Part shown: piece after piece, positions 11,263-23,122 of the stretch
Position numbering within the stretch: the stretch's first letter is position 1
How the letters are laid out: each line of letters opens with the position of its first letter
Source: Leuctra nigra
Taxonomy: Eukaryota; Arthropoda; Insecta; Plecoptera; Leuctridae
Length of the DNA: 64,000 nucleotides
Assembly (NCBI GenBank): GCA_934045905.1
Contig: OW203763.1
Coordinates: forward strand, 19,288,948 to 19,352,947
Reading direction: 5' to 3'
The notes under the pieces: generated by a model
The model's database searches: none
What the model was told of the DNA's origin: nothing
What the model saw: only the letters and a program-made list of their open reading frames with translations
Translations under genes and position numbers: made by a program

Positions 11263-12966
11263 ATTATCTACTGTTTATGTTGGGGAAGCTACTTTTTTCA
11301 TAGGAATGTTTTAACGAACATAAGTCGAATAATGGAATTTGTTAAAAGCTCAAGTTATTTCCGAAGCTGTAACAAATTATACATTTACTAAAAAAGTTAA
11401 GAGTCAATTTAATTTTTTTCGAAAAGTTAATTGCATAATAAAACACGCACTTAAAATGAAGATAAGTATATTATGGGTGTTTACGATGGCATAAAAGTAT
11501 GCAAAATGTTTTTAAAACTTCATGGTTTATGTCTCCATTATTTATGTACCCAATTACTTTTTCTCAATATTTCGTGAAAACCCCGTTATTTTACTAAATA
11601 CACTTTTTTGTAATCGACCATTCAAACAAAATTGTAACTGTAGCTTGTGAATTAAGTTATTGGATATAGCGAACTTTTAAATGTTTACTTTGGATGCATA
11701 ACATATTGAACGCGTTCCCTCAAAAAGTTCTTGAAATGGGGAGTCGATCTGTTTAAAAGTTCTCGCCGAAAATACTTACGGTATTTTGAATTGTTTTACT
11801 GTTCAACAGTTTTGGGATAATAGTATTGCCAAAATAAATCAGCTGTTACCCCAATAGCAGCCAAGGGCATAACTTGTTTTGTTGTAACGTTTAGTCGCAA
11901 TCGATAGTATAGCCATAAAGTATTATCACCCGATAAAGTATAGTATACTGTCCGATAAAGTATCGTGTATGCTATCGATAATGTATGCAAATGTTACTCG
12001 ATAAAGTAGCAGTCATGCTATTTTATCGGGACATTGCATTAAGCTGGTCCGAAAGCAGATTGTATAATCATGTGTAATACATTGATAGTATGCGATACGT
12101 TCGAGTACATTATTGGAGAGTAACCTAGATTTGTATTGTAATCTGCAGTATAACTTCGAAAATGCACTACGATAGTGTAGTATAAGTATATTTATAAGTA
12201 TATTCATAAGTATATTCAAATTGCATTGGCTCATCAACGATTCATGTTGCAGAGATAGTTCCAAATAATACAGGAATAAATCACATAGACAGTTGGCTCA
12301 AGTGCGCACAGCACAATGATCATTGTTGAAGAACCTTCGTGATCGGCCCAAGTGTTTGTCTAATGTGACCAAATTCTGGGTGAATTTCCAACTAATAGTC
12401 TAATGGCTTCAATCCTAATAGGCCTTCTGAACATGTTCAGATGGGAGAAAATCAGCTTATGTCCCTACGGCCTACTCCCTATACTAGCTCCTGGCGGGCA
12501 TTATAATTTCATTAATTTTGAGCTTAATTATGTGCTTTTTTCGGTTCACTGGCCAACAGTTAAAGCTAATATACAGCCAATTAGCTATGCCGTAACCACA
12601 ATTACCCTAAAAGTAGAAAATTACGTACTAAAGTTGAAGTTTTTTCCTCTGTAATTGATATTTCTATATTTAATTAACGGTGTATCGGTACCTCTGAAAA
12701 CATTTGCCTCAAGATATTTATGGGCTTGAAAGCTGTTCACCATGGAACATTTTGTGGGAGGCTTAATTACTTTTTTGTTTGTCAATATCTGCTAAAAATT
12801 CTAAACTTTTGAAAAATCTATACGTAGTTTTAAATGGCGATCGGTTCGCTGTATTGGTTGACTTATTTATTTACGGGATTGAGTTTGGCTAACTCGTACT
12901 TTATTCTGGAGGCCCATATAAACCGAACCTTCTGACTGTTATTTTTTCAGCGTTTTCATCAATCGA
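11263..12966. other. Intron stretch with minor AT-rich repeats
   Basis: No gene is seen. A loose repeat of CGATAAAGTA occurs several times between about 11895 and 12030. Three 12-bp units (ATAAGTATATTC type) lie at 12182-12217. The open frames at 11796-12264 (minus) and 12403-12654 (plus) match nothing I recognise. Confidence 0.5.
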
Positions 12967-13715
12967 GAGGCAAAGGTCTCCAAACGACTTCGAACGTTCC
13001 AGTTCCATCCTTCTCGAGTGGCAAAGGTCTCCAAACGACTTCCAACGTTCCAGTTCCATCCTTCTCGAGAGGCAAAGGTCTCCAAACGACTTCCAACGTT
13101 CCAGTTCCATCCTTCTCGAGAGGCAGAGGTCGCCAAACGACTTCCAACGTTCCAGTTCCATCCTTCTCGAGTGGCAAAGGTCTCCAAACGACTTCCAACG
13201 TTCCAGTTCCATCCTTCTCGAGAGGCAAAGGTCTCCAAACGACTTCCAACGTTCCAGTTCCATCCTTCTCGAGAGGCAAAGGTCTCCAAACGACTTCCAA
13301 CGTTCCAGTTCCATCCTTCTCGAGAGGCAAAGGTCTCCAAACGACTTCCAACGTTCCAGTTCCATCCTTCTCGAGAGGCAAAGGTCGCCAAACGACTTCC
13401 AACGTTCCAGTTCCATCCTTCTCGAGAGGCAAAGGTCTCCAAACGACTTCCAACGTTCCAGTTCCATCCTTCTCGAGAGGCAAAGGTCTCCAAACGACTT
13501 CCAACGTTCCAGTTCCATCCTTCTCGAGAGGCAAAGGTCTCCAAACGACTTCCAACGTTCCAGTTCCATCCTTCTCGAGTGGCAAAGGTCTCCAAACGAC
13601 TTCCAACGTTCCAGTTCCATCCTTCTCGAGAGGCAAAGGTCACCAAACGACTTCCAACGTTCAATTATTCTCGAGAGGTTACCAAACGACTTCCATCGTT
13701 CCATCTATCTCCTAG
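12967..13715. repeat. 51-bp minisatellite, about 14.5 copies
   Basis: Near-identical 51-bp units start at 12967, 13018, 13069 and so on to 13630. The copy at 13630 has lost 6 bp and a degenerate copy follows. Most units begin GAGGCAAAGGTCTCCAAACG and end at a CTCGAG palindrome formed at the junction. Because 51 is a multiple of 3 and the unit has no stop in several frames, long frames run through both strands: 267 codons on the minus strand at 12901-13704 (17-residue period with ERWKSFGDLCLS) and 240 codons on the plus strand at 13018-13740 (17-residue period with KRLPTFQFHPSR). I regard these as composition effects. Confidence 0.97.
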
Positions 13716-13914
13716 TCATTTCATCATCATCATCTCATAATCATCATTATACCGCGATAATATAGGATCCAGAATTCCTTTTAGGATTTTATGTTCAAAA
13801 ATGTCTAGATTTTTAATATCATTAATTTCAATTATGATTGACCTGACTTTGTAACACAATTGTATATTATTGTTTTCTACAAATGTACACAATACAATAT
13901 AATATCTTTCCACT
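13716..13914. other. ATC-rich SINE-like tail, then plain intron
   Basis: Positions about 13720-13755 read TCATCATCATC then TAATCATCATTATACC, the same kind of tail that ends the SINE piece at 10656. It directly abuts the 51-bp array. The remainder up to the next SINE head is AT-rich without features. Confidence 0.5.
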
Positions 13915-14022
13915 GAGCAAGCTAGTTCGTGCAGTGAAGTAACAGTCTGAACTTTGGAGGTACCGGGTTCAATCCCCGCGTCCGCTGTTCCTGACTGAGG
14001 TTTTTCGTGTTTCCCTCAATCG

Positions 14023-15105
14023 CAGGCGCGTAGGAACTTCATTTTGAGTGGGGGGGTCAAAATTATCGGGATCAATGAATGTGAGGAAAAGTAGACGCCG
14101 TTACAAGGGGCTCTGGAGGGCCCGCAACCCAAATTGCCCCGCAGGGCCTTTTTTGAATTTTTGATACGAAAGAATCGAATTTGAAGCTATTTTCGCATAC
14201 TTTTCAAAGAAATGTACAATGTGTGAAATGCAATATTCTGTGGAAACTTTAGACAAATGTAATATATTTTGTAGCTATTTGTTTTTAGAGAATACCCATT
14301 GGCCCCGCAGGGATTTTGGGTTTTTGATACAAAAGAATCCACCTTAAAGCTATTTTGGCATACTTTTCAAAGAAATTTAAAATGTATGAAATGCAATATT
14401 CTGTGGAAACTTTAGACAAATGTAATATAATCTGTAGTTCTATTTGTTTTTATAGAATCCCCTATGGCCCCGCAGGGAATTTTTTGAGTTTTTGATACAA
14501 AAGAATCGAATTTGAAGCTATTTTGGCATCCTTTTCAAAGAAATTAAAAATGTGTGATATGCAATATTCTTGGGAAACTTTAGACAAAATGCATTATAAT
14601 CTGTAAATTTTGTTATTCGATAAAATCCCTAAAGAGAATCGATTATGAATCGATTTTGGAATTCCTTTGTATTGTATTTTATTTTATTTTATTATCATCC
14701 CGTGGACAAGTACATACATGTATGGGTATCGTCAAGTGTTGAGTAAAATGTAAGAATGTATATACAAGTTATGAGAAAACGGTTGCAATAACCAATAAGC
14801 AATAAGGAAAATCTGTAAGTACCTATATGTTTTGGTATCATAGTGTAACGTGTAATTATTAAATTGTATTCATGAGGATGATCATGTTGGACAAACGAGT
14901 TATTGTCTCATTGGATAATACCTCTGTTCAATTAGTTTTGCAAAACTTGGGAAAATTTTGAGAATTCAACCTCATAATGGAGCAAATCTGTGAATTTTTG
15001 GATCTCTTCATCAACATTTTTGTATATCTGGGGGTTATATCTGGGGGTGTCAAGATGAAAAGTGGGGGGGTCATTGACCCCCACTCCCCCCCCCCTTCGC
15101 GCCTG
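14023..15105. mobile_element. hAT-like non-autonomous DNA transposon, 1,083 bp
   Basis: The element has 8-bp terminal inverted repeats, CAGGCGCG at 14023-14030 and its complement CGCGCCTG at 15098-15105. It is flanked by an exact 8-bp target duplication, CTCAATCG, at 14015-14022 and 15106-15113. An 8-bp duplication with ends starting CAG is typical of the hAT superfamily. No transposase frame is present, so it is a MITE-like deletion derivative. Both ends carry runs of G or C inside the inverted repeats, and a G/C-rich hairpin lies at 15061-15085. Confidence 0.88.
14136..14630. repeat. Three 166-bp tandem repeats inside the hAT-like element
   Basis: Units of about 165-166 bp start at 14136, 14302 and 14467, each beginning GCCCCGCAGGG. 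Shared blocks follow in each: TTTTTGATAC, AAAGAATC, CTTTTCAAAGAAAT, GCAATATTCT and GAAACTTTAGACAAA. Copies differ by scattered substitutions, so the triplication is older than that of the 139-bp array at 23771. Confidence 0.9.
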
Positions 15106-16548
15106 CTCAATCGCGAGGCAAATGATGTGAAGGTTCCGCATAGGCCACGACCCACTCCTTCCCACCTCTTATCTATTCTTCATCTCCCTATCATAATTTT
15201 GTATTCATATTAACAGTCCAATTAATTTTTTTTTAAAAATGCAGCCATGTTAGTCATGCTTTCTGCCATCGGACACTGTGCATTGTTTTTATCTCGTGAA
15301 TGCGTCATGTGTAGGTATCGGATTGCGCTACTGGAGTGAGCCTAGCGGTTGCAATGAATGATCTGACTGGTTGAATGTCCGCGATGATGCGAGACATGAG
15401 AAACCAGTTGGTGACACATTGCGCCGCGTTGAGACTTGCATCGCCTGGAGACGACCTCGTACTGTCAAGTCTCCACGCATCAGACAATAGGGTCACATGT
15501 GGATGCATTTCATCAGGCAGAACTCATTCACAGGAAGATCAGTTCCGACTCGCCCACTTTGGAGTACTTACTTAGAAGCACTTATACAAGCACAGTACTG
15601 CTTTGTGGCTGGTACGGCATAGTTTACAATTTATTTTCGAATAATTTTTTGGGGTAATGAATTTAAATTCCATGGATTTGCCAGCGACTTTGCTTTATTT
15701 TAAATGTATGACCGCACCTGACCGAGTAGATTAGTTTTCAAGTGTATAGAAAAGTATTTAGGTACTAAGATTTGAATGATTTTAAAAATATTTATCATAA
15801 TTACCGTATCACTATGCAGAATACGTTAATTGTAGCAGGCAGCTTTAACACCTTTTATATATAGATCCTCTGTTTCGCATTAATTTTTCCGCGTTTCCCT
15901 TTAAATGTTCCCCAGGGCTTCTGGAAAATTGTGGATCTAGTATAAGGTACCTAGTTGTTTCACTCTCTACGGTAAATTTATTAATAATGGGAAAAGTTAG
16001 TATTTATATTAAAATCAATTAGATTTTGTTCATACAAACGTTGAAACGATGGAGGCTCTAGGAACACTACTGAGCTTGGTACTTGAAGAAAGGTCGATAA
16101 AAATTACAATATTTCAAATAAAATGTCGATGAATGTTTTGTGTGCCTACTGATTGCTTTTTAAAATTCATTTCTCTGATTGTCTATTTCCTATTTAAATG
16201 CTAATTTTTCTAGACGATTTCCATTTGGCGATTTGTTTGCTTTTTGATCGGTACTTGGATATTTTATCATATTTTCCAACGTTGCCATTCTATTCGCGCT
16301 GATTTTGCAATCAGTGGTAAAATGTTTCAACTGAGAACACGACGACGTGGCAGCCTGGGCCAGGGACGTTCCGATAATTCTATTCTGAAGGTTATTAAAC
16401 GTGGTGTGATATTTTTAAAATGTCACATATGTGTGTGTCATCTTTCCATTTAGCGCTATCCGCACATGACATGACATTTCTTGCAAATTGCCGGTCGAAA
16501 GCGTTGCTCGAAAGAGACGCCTACACCGAATTTTAGATCTACAGTTGA

Positions 16549-16604
16549 CAGAGGCTAATCCAGGATTCCATTTCGCGAGGGGGAGGGGGGGGGGGGGGGG
16601 GGGG
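16549..16604 (+). mobile_element. Possible hAT-like terminus with 20-G run
   Basis: CAGAGGCTAATCCAGG at 16549 has the CAGNGG start and ATCCAGG block seen at ends of insect hAT elements (from memory). It leads into a run of 20 G at 16585-16604. The partner end was not found nearby, so the element may be broken or the match fortuitous. Confidence 0.4.
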
Positions 16605-19002
16605 TGCATAGAGTTTTATTTTACTGCATAAATGTTAAATTACTTACTTGTGTAAATGTATCCAGAAAAGATGTAAGTGTATATTAATAACAAGAATTTC
16701 ATCTGACTATGTTTCTGGTAAATTCATCATTCTATAAAATGATTCCACTCTCGTCAATCCCTTATCAATGTGGAATGAACTCTTGCTGCGGCAGCCAACG
16801 TTACTTACAAATATGGGTTCGACGACGGATTTTTATAAAATACAATGCCAAATAATCGTGGTGAAACAAAATAAATTTTAATTGGAAATTAATAGTCTTT
16901 GGTAAAATAATGTGGGAATTTAAAAAACGGGTGAATCCATATTTTTTTGTGTTTTTCCCCAGCTTTCTAGAATATTCCTCACTCTCCCAACTCGCAAAAT
17001 GTTACAATTTAAATGACAGTTTGCTACTGTAGTTGGCGGGAAATGTGTGGTGGGGTGTCGACTATATAAAGTATTTGCCAGGATAATATATAATATTATA
17101 GCATTATCAATGACTCAGGAACAGATGTCTTTAATTCCCATGAGTAAGGAGATCGTTCTGCATTAGTCGCATTAGTTATCGTTGTGAGTGTATTTATTTG
17201 TTATAAGCAACTAAAACACCAGACGCAATAAATTGTAGATGCATTTGAAAATTCTGGCAAATTACGCTAGACTTTGATATTATTAAATTTTACTCACTTT
17301 TCGCAAATAGTGTTGTAGAGAAGGGAGATGGACTAATAAGTAAAATTATTTTTTAATTGAAGTTATAGTTTTTCTAATAAGATTTTAGTACCTATTTAAT
17401 CTATCTTTAATTGTATTTTATTTTATTTTAGTGGCATTATCACTCTGAACAATAAATTATCACTCACAATTTTCGAGCTTGGGAGTAGTTTATCGAGGAT
17501 TGGTAATGAACTAATACGTATGTATAGATGAAACCAAACTATTTATGTGACAGATGATAAAATAAATAAGAGCAGATCAATCTCTGTATATAGACCCGGA
17601 TTCCATCACCGGTTATGGTCACCATCTGATGAGGTACATGCAGCATCCTTAGCCGCAAAATGCTAAGGGATTTTTCCCAGCGAATAGGCCTCATCTTTAT
17701 TACGCCTTTTATTATCTACCATCGTTCCCGTCACTCCCCATCACCCAGCGACGCAATATGTTCTGTAGATGTCAGCGCGTTTAGCACAGATATTAAATTT
17801 TTTTTAAATCCGAAGTAAAATGAAAATAATTATGTTTATTTAGAATGTTCTCATCTGAAATTAAAGTGATTTTTCGTCTCTTGCCTATTCCCAACATTGC
17901 CAAATTAGATTTGAATTATCTCTCGCGGCTGCATCCGAATATTAAAAAAAATATCCCCGCTTTTTTTGGAGACATAATTGGTATAATCTGTAGCTCAAAG
18001 ACCGTCGAAAGATTTATGAAATAACCGAGAAAATCTCGAGTTTGAATGTAACTCTTTTGAGAGAGGTGATCGATTCGTATTGAAGTAATGGGAAGGAACA
18101 GTAAGCCAGCCAAGTCAGTCATTGTGATTGGGAATGGTAAAAGTCGGTCGTCTTTTCACTGAGTAACTGTTCCCATCTTTGAGCTCTTCCTTGTGTTGAA
18201 CATTTTTCCTTCCCCAGATGGGATCCTCCTTCTCCCCCCCCCCCCGTTCCCACTCACATGGGAAGGCAAAGAGCTTAAACTCACCCTTCTTATGATGAAG
18301 GGATATCTTATTTTAGTCCGTTCTCTCCTCGGATGATCAGCGTCTTAGGCTTTCACTTATTTTATTTTTCTTTTTTGCGTTTTTTTTATATCCCATCCCC
18401 ATCTTATAATGCATGAATGGACGTTCTAGGATCATCCATGCTCCGTTCTATTATTCTATTCTATTATAACGTATTAAAAATAGCTTGATAAAATTTGACG
18501 GTAGAATGCCCAAGTCTGTATATTGAAAGGTTCCTCCAGAACCCACGGTCTATTTGCTTCGTAATGCTAAAACATGGGAGAGAGAGAGAGAGAGAGAGCG
18601 CATTACTAAACTCTATGCGGGATTTCACTTAAGATTATTCCAGGATATTAATCAACAATGGCCAAAGTTTACAGATAGTGCCGTAATTACCTTCACTTTA
18701 CCTAATTCAAGCTATATCTGGATCTAATTTGCATTTTCTTGCCCTTATATCTTTATTATGACAAAAAGCTGTACTGCTGCCTATGCGGTGGTCAAATACC
18801 CCCCCCCCCCCCCCAACCACTGGTACCGCTTGACTCTCGTTTGGGACGTGAGTTCGAGTCTATGTCATGCAATTGCAGCGATAGTGGACCATTCTTCGGG
18901 AGCAATCTGATACGTCAGTAGTGATGGTTGTTTCCTATAGCATGCTATCCACTGTTTACCACCTTTAGGACACCAATATGAAATACTCAATCTTAGTTAG
19001 GC

Positions 19003-19060
19003 CAGTGGTGGATCCTGGAATGAAAAATTACGATTTGTAAAAATAATGTGGGAGGGGAGC
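19003..19060 (+). mobile_element. Possible hAT-like terminus
   Basis: CAGTGGTGGATCCTGG at 19003 resembles the terminus at 16549 in layout and is followed by an A-rich stretch and GGGAGGGGAG. No matching opposite end or target duplication could be identified. Confidence 0.35.
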
Positions 19061-20359
19061 TATTTTGACAATTTTGTATCAAAGTGGTGGTGTAGAGAAA
19101 AATATTTATATTTCAGATTTTGTTAGTGAGTCGCTTTTTTTATTGTGTACGAGGCCTTTCGGCCTCTTACTCTCAATATCCTTATAATTATCTACAATAC
19201 TAAGGAGTCATTTTCTTATATTATCTTGTATTTTTGTCTATTTTGTGGTTGACGACGTGTTTTGTTTTCGAAAGCCTGGGGAGACCGTCAGTGACACCGA
19301 AATACGCCATTTTGCCTATAAAACAGGATCAAGCACAGCAGTTGACATCTTCGTTTGAGCTAATTCCGTACACACCATATCCTATGCGACGTCACGTATA
19401 TTGTCATAAACCTTAAGTACCTAACTGTTTTTTAGAAATAAAGTCGAAGATGCAAAAGTTCAGTCACCACTGCCAGGAATTGTAGAACGATGAAGGTGCT
19501 CTGTTGAGTGCTTTGTTTATGTCATGGAGAACGCTGAGGTGATTCACTCCACACCATGTCTGCTTGCTGACAATGACTCCTACTTCCAAGTAATACAATA
19601 CCCTGTCGTCTGATGCGATCCAGTAGCATTGACATTAGCATTACGTTGCGTAATTCTTCATATATGTCACTGCATATCACGTGATCGCATACCGGTCAGT
19701 TAGGGAGTTTAAGGCGAGGATTATGTAATTATAAATCCTCCTTGCACTAGGCGTTGCGTTGCGGATGCAAGGGTCATGTTTGACGTCATACGTTTTTTTC
19801 AAGAGATATGATTAGGAATATGAACAGGAAACACTTCCGGAAATTGTACGAACTTGATTTTCAATGTTTCTGAAGAAATAAATGTTTTGTTCTGAGTTTA
19901 TAAATTTAAAAAAATTACACACAAGATAGGCATGCGAGGTGATAAAAATCTGACATTCAACCATTCATCTTCATCAGATATGTCAGTTTGCCGATTTTTA
20001 TTTTTTCTAGTGATTGTATTGCCTGTTACTGCTCATAGAAATTTATTTCAGGATATAATTCCAGAAAATGTCCGAAATTTATTTTTCAAGAAATTTTACA
20101 TTCCTGTGATGTCACGTATGTGCAGTTTAGTCTGTTCAGTCTGCCATATTTTGGCCAAGTTAGGTGCGCTTATAGCTCGTTCACATTATGATATTTAATT
20201 AAAATATAATCTAGTTCCTGAAACTCAGTTATGTCATAACGTCTTCAAATTCAACTAACATACGTTCACATTGATGACTTAATGGAGATTAAATATTTAA
20301 CAGAGATTATCTTTCATAGTATGAACGAGGTATTAGCCTATTAACGTTCCCCTGCACTG

Positions 20360-20392
20360 CCTACCCCCCGAGAACTAGAGTGTACGCCACTG
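20360..20392 (-). mobile_element. Possible hAT-like terminus (minus orientation)
   Basis: The stretch ends GTGTACGCCACTG at 20392. Read on the minus strand it starts CAGTGGCGTACAC and soon reaches a CGGGGGG block, a common layout for hAT ends. The partner end was not found. Confidence 0.4.
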
Positions 20393-22149
20393 TTCATCCC
20401 TCTGAGTGGTCGTCTCACCTGTAATTCCTCTTCTCTTCACTCATCTGCTGGGATTCCTACACTCACATGCTCACGGAGATACATCTTCTCTCCGATTAAA
20501 ATCACGTCGTCTGGTATACCCTGGAATCGAACCTGGTTATCCCAATCCAATTCAATCGCCTAAAAAGCATGGAAAATAAACATATTCAGAGCCTTGGTTA
20601 CAGAGAAGGAAAAAAGTAACATTTGATAATACTTCATGTTGAAGTACATATAAATAGGTGAAAAACTGTTATGCACACATCTTCTACCAATGTGAAGGTA
20701 AACGATGATCCTTCCTCGGTAAACTTTGATAATGTTTCTTATCTTTCAATGCCAGTGTATCGTGGTAGGTTGGCGCGACTATGGCTTATGGAAGTGAATC
20801 ATTGGAATACATTAGATCGGGTTAATTCGAGTTGGAGCTAATCATATTTCAAGCCGAATCCGAGGCCGGGTTATTTTGTATGCGCGGTCCGTCCCCACCA
20901 AACCAACACTATATACCTTCCTTACGGCCCTTTCTTTGCCCCCTTCCCATGGAGCTCCTATTCCTTACCGCGACAGCACGTTTCAGATTTTCGTGCCCTC
21001 TCTTCTAATTCCAATTAACCCCAGGTTCATAATCTGACTCTGTGTACTTGCTTAATTGCGTTTCTTTTTCGGGCGCAGATTTTACGTTTCGGCTCGGGTC
21101 TTTGAAGGAACACAAATAAGTAGAAGAAAGTAGGAGGAAATGCTAGTGGGATTTTATTTTCATTGAAGATGGAAATTTCACAATAAACGCGAAGGGAAAT
21201 TGTCCTCGAGGGATTCTAGGGAAAAGAGACGTACTTGGACCATGCTTTGTCGTATAAAGTGTGCCGTTAAACATAAAGCACCTCCCTCGGCTGACCTAAT
21301 GGTTGAGCGCCCACTGGCATGAGCTTTAAAGTCCATGTGAACACTTTCGGATAAATTATTTGTCGCATTGACTCAAGAATGCAGATGGCTTTTAGTGCAT
21401 GCTATTTTTTCACTTATTTTTTTGTGTCGTTTTCATTCTGTTTAATTTGATCGTTTTTTATCGCCTCGCGACTTCGCGTCTGGCAATGTGACGTCAGGCC
21501 TGACAATGAATGTTGTGTCCTTGTCAGAACATCGTAATAATTGTACTGAGCACGAGAGCACCCTTTTTGCATTTCTTATTTTCACGAGTCGTTTTGAAAT
21601 TGTAAAGCTTTCATGCGGGTATCACTCTATTCAAAGTCATGCCGTAATATGAAAGCATTTGAAAATAAAGAGTGTTATTAAAATATGAACCAAGTTTCAC
21701 AGTGTTTTACAGCAAAATCAAGTACTAGTAAAAATAACCTGAGGTGTAAATACAGCAGCCAAATCTCCACTATTAGAAAATATTCAGCATTTAAAGGCGT
21801 GGTATGAGAAAAGGGCTTTGGTATAACATGTTAATTCAAAATGATTTTCGAACATCCGAAAAGTCCGTGGCACATATTGCGTAAATCAGTACAAATCAGT
21901 ATTGATTTATTGACCTGATTACACAATTTTCTTCACGTGAAATGTACTAAAAGCGATTTACCAAGAACTACTCGGATTTTTTAAATATTTATTATAGGGT
22001 AATTCCAAGTCAAATCAACCGAAGAATTTACATGCTCCTCATAAAACGTGTTCATAAAACTTGATACGACCGTTTTGTATTGTTATCAGAGTTATACGAT
22101 TTATATCGCATTTTTTCCGCTATGGTGCTGAAGTTCTAGATCCTGGTTC

Positions 22150-22672
22150 TAGCTCGGTGATCACTTTTATCCGAATCTGCGATGTTTAACTATTGACATG
22201 GTTCTAAGACGTGCTCACCAAGCTCTGATCTTTAGCTTTCGAATTTTTCTAGTCACTGTTATTCGAATTTCTGGTGTCCAACTTTTGACATAGTAAAAGT
22301 GATCACTTTTAACCGAATTACTGGTGTTTAACTTTTTACATTGTAAAAATGATCACCTTTATCCGAATTTCTGGTGTTCAACTTTTGACATGGTAAAAGT
22401 GATCACTTTTATCCGAATTTCTGGATTCAGCTTTTGACATGAAAAAGGTGATCACTTTTATCCTGTGTTTAGCTTCTGACATGGTTTTAAATGATCACTG
22501 TTATCCGAATTTCTGGTGTTCAACTTTTGACACGGTTCTAAGCGATCACTTTTATCCGGATTTAAGCTCCTGTGTTTAGCTTCTGACATGGTTCTAAGTG
22601 ATCACTGTTATCCGGATTTAAGCTCCTGTGTTTAGCTTCTGACATGGTTCTAAGTGATCACTGTTATCCGAC
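22150..22672. repeat. Degenerate ~50-60-bp tandem array built on GTGATCAC
   Basis: About nine imperfect units repeat the order: GTGATCACTTTTATCCG, then (A)TTTCTGGTGTT, then CAACTTTTGACATGGT. In several units AAAAGTGATCACTTTT is a perfect 16-bp palindrome. Later units gain a GGATTTAAGCTCCTGTG insert, so the period lengthens toward the right end. No coding capacity is apparent. Confidence 0.88.
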
Positions 22673-22865
22673 GTCAGGACAGAAACAAGTGACGCCTATT
22701 AGTTAACCGACGTCGCAGTGTGAGCGTGATTGAGGGACGCCATGGGTAAGCGTGCGTGTACGCTATCAAGATGGCAGGTGTATAACTGCCGAAGCTTGCG
22801 ATGTGGACTCCGATCCGAAACCTGTGCCTTACGTTGCCGTCTTGCAATACGTACTCGTTTACTAC

Positions 22866-23122
22866 AGAGAAATCAAGTCGATGTACACCCAACAAATCAT
22901 AAAACGGTATTTGAACGAAAATGATTGGCTGCTGGTCAGGTTCCTTGACAATCAATCCTTGTTATTATCAAAGAAATCAGAGCTCATCTACTAGAGGTAG
23001 ATGACGAGGTAGCATAGACTTCATCGGATGATACCATCACATTTTTTTCAGCCAATCCATTTCTTTCAAATACCGTTTTATCATTAGTTGAGTGTACTTA
23101 CTTCTTTTATTTCTAGATTTTG
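22866..23122. repeat. Foldback (inverted repeat) element
   Basis: A left arm at about 22866-22936 and a right arm at about 23046-23122 are reverse complements with scattered mismatches. Shared core blocks are AAAACGGTATTTGAA and GATTGGCTG. The spacer of roughly 110 bp contains a small perfect hairpin (CATCTAC, five bases, GTAGATG). The arrangement fits a MITE or foldback remnant. The 80-codon frame at 22752-22994 runs across the left arm and is not taken as a gene. Confidence 0.8.

Larger units (their letters stand above)
13915..15195 (+). mobile_element. tRNA-derived SINE interrupted by a hAT-like element
   Basis: The SINE is split. Its head is at 13915-14022 and its body resumes at 15114 to about 15195. 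The head has a B-box-like GGTTCAATCCC at 13966-13976, then GCTGTTCCTGACTGAGG and TTTCCCTCAATCG. The body has CGAGGCAAATGATG, AAGGTTCCGCATAGGCC and ACGACCCACTCCTTCCC. Removing 14023-15113 restores the block order seen in the uninterrupted copy on the minus strand at 52858-53044, which is good evidence that this was one SINE before the insertion. Confidence 0.85.
15196..22149. other. Long intron stretch; microsatellites and possible hAT ends, no gene
   Basis: No gene is recognisable. Small features are a GA repeat at 18577-18598, C runs at 18234-18245 and 18799-18814, and three hAT-like ends listed separately. A TATATAAAG near 17062 has no gene after it. The open frames on both strands in 15300-15660 overlap each other and match nothing I know; the stretch around 15330-15540 is less AT-rich than its surroundings. 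Confidence 0.45.

Noticed and set aside
12901..13740. Long frames on both strands through the 51-bp repeats as repeat-protein genes
   Set aside because: They follow from a stop-free unit of 51 bp and exist on both strands at once; there is no promoter, splice or domain evidence.
20530..20560. B-box-like GGAATCGAACCTGG on the minus strand, and similar ones near 29552, 47200 and 43915
   Set aside because: No A box at a fitting distance and no SINE blocks follow; isolated matches are expected by chance.
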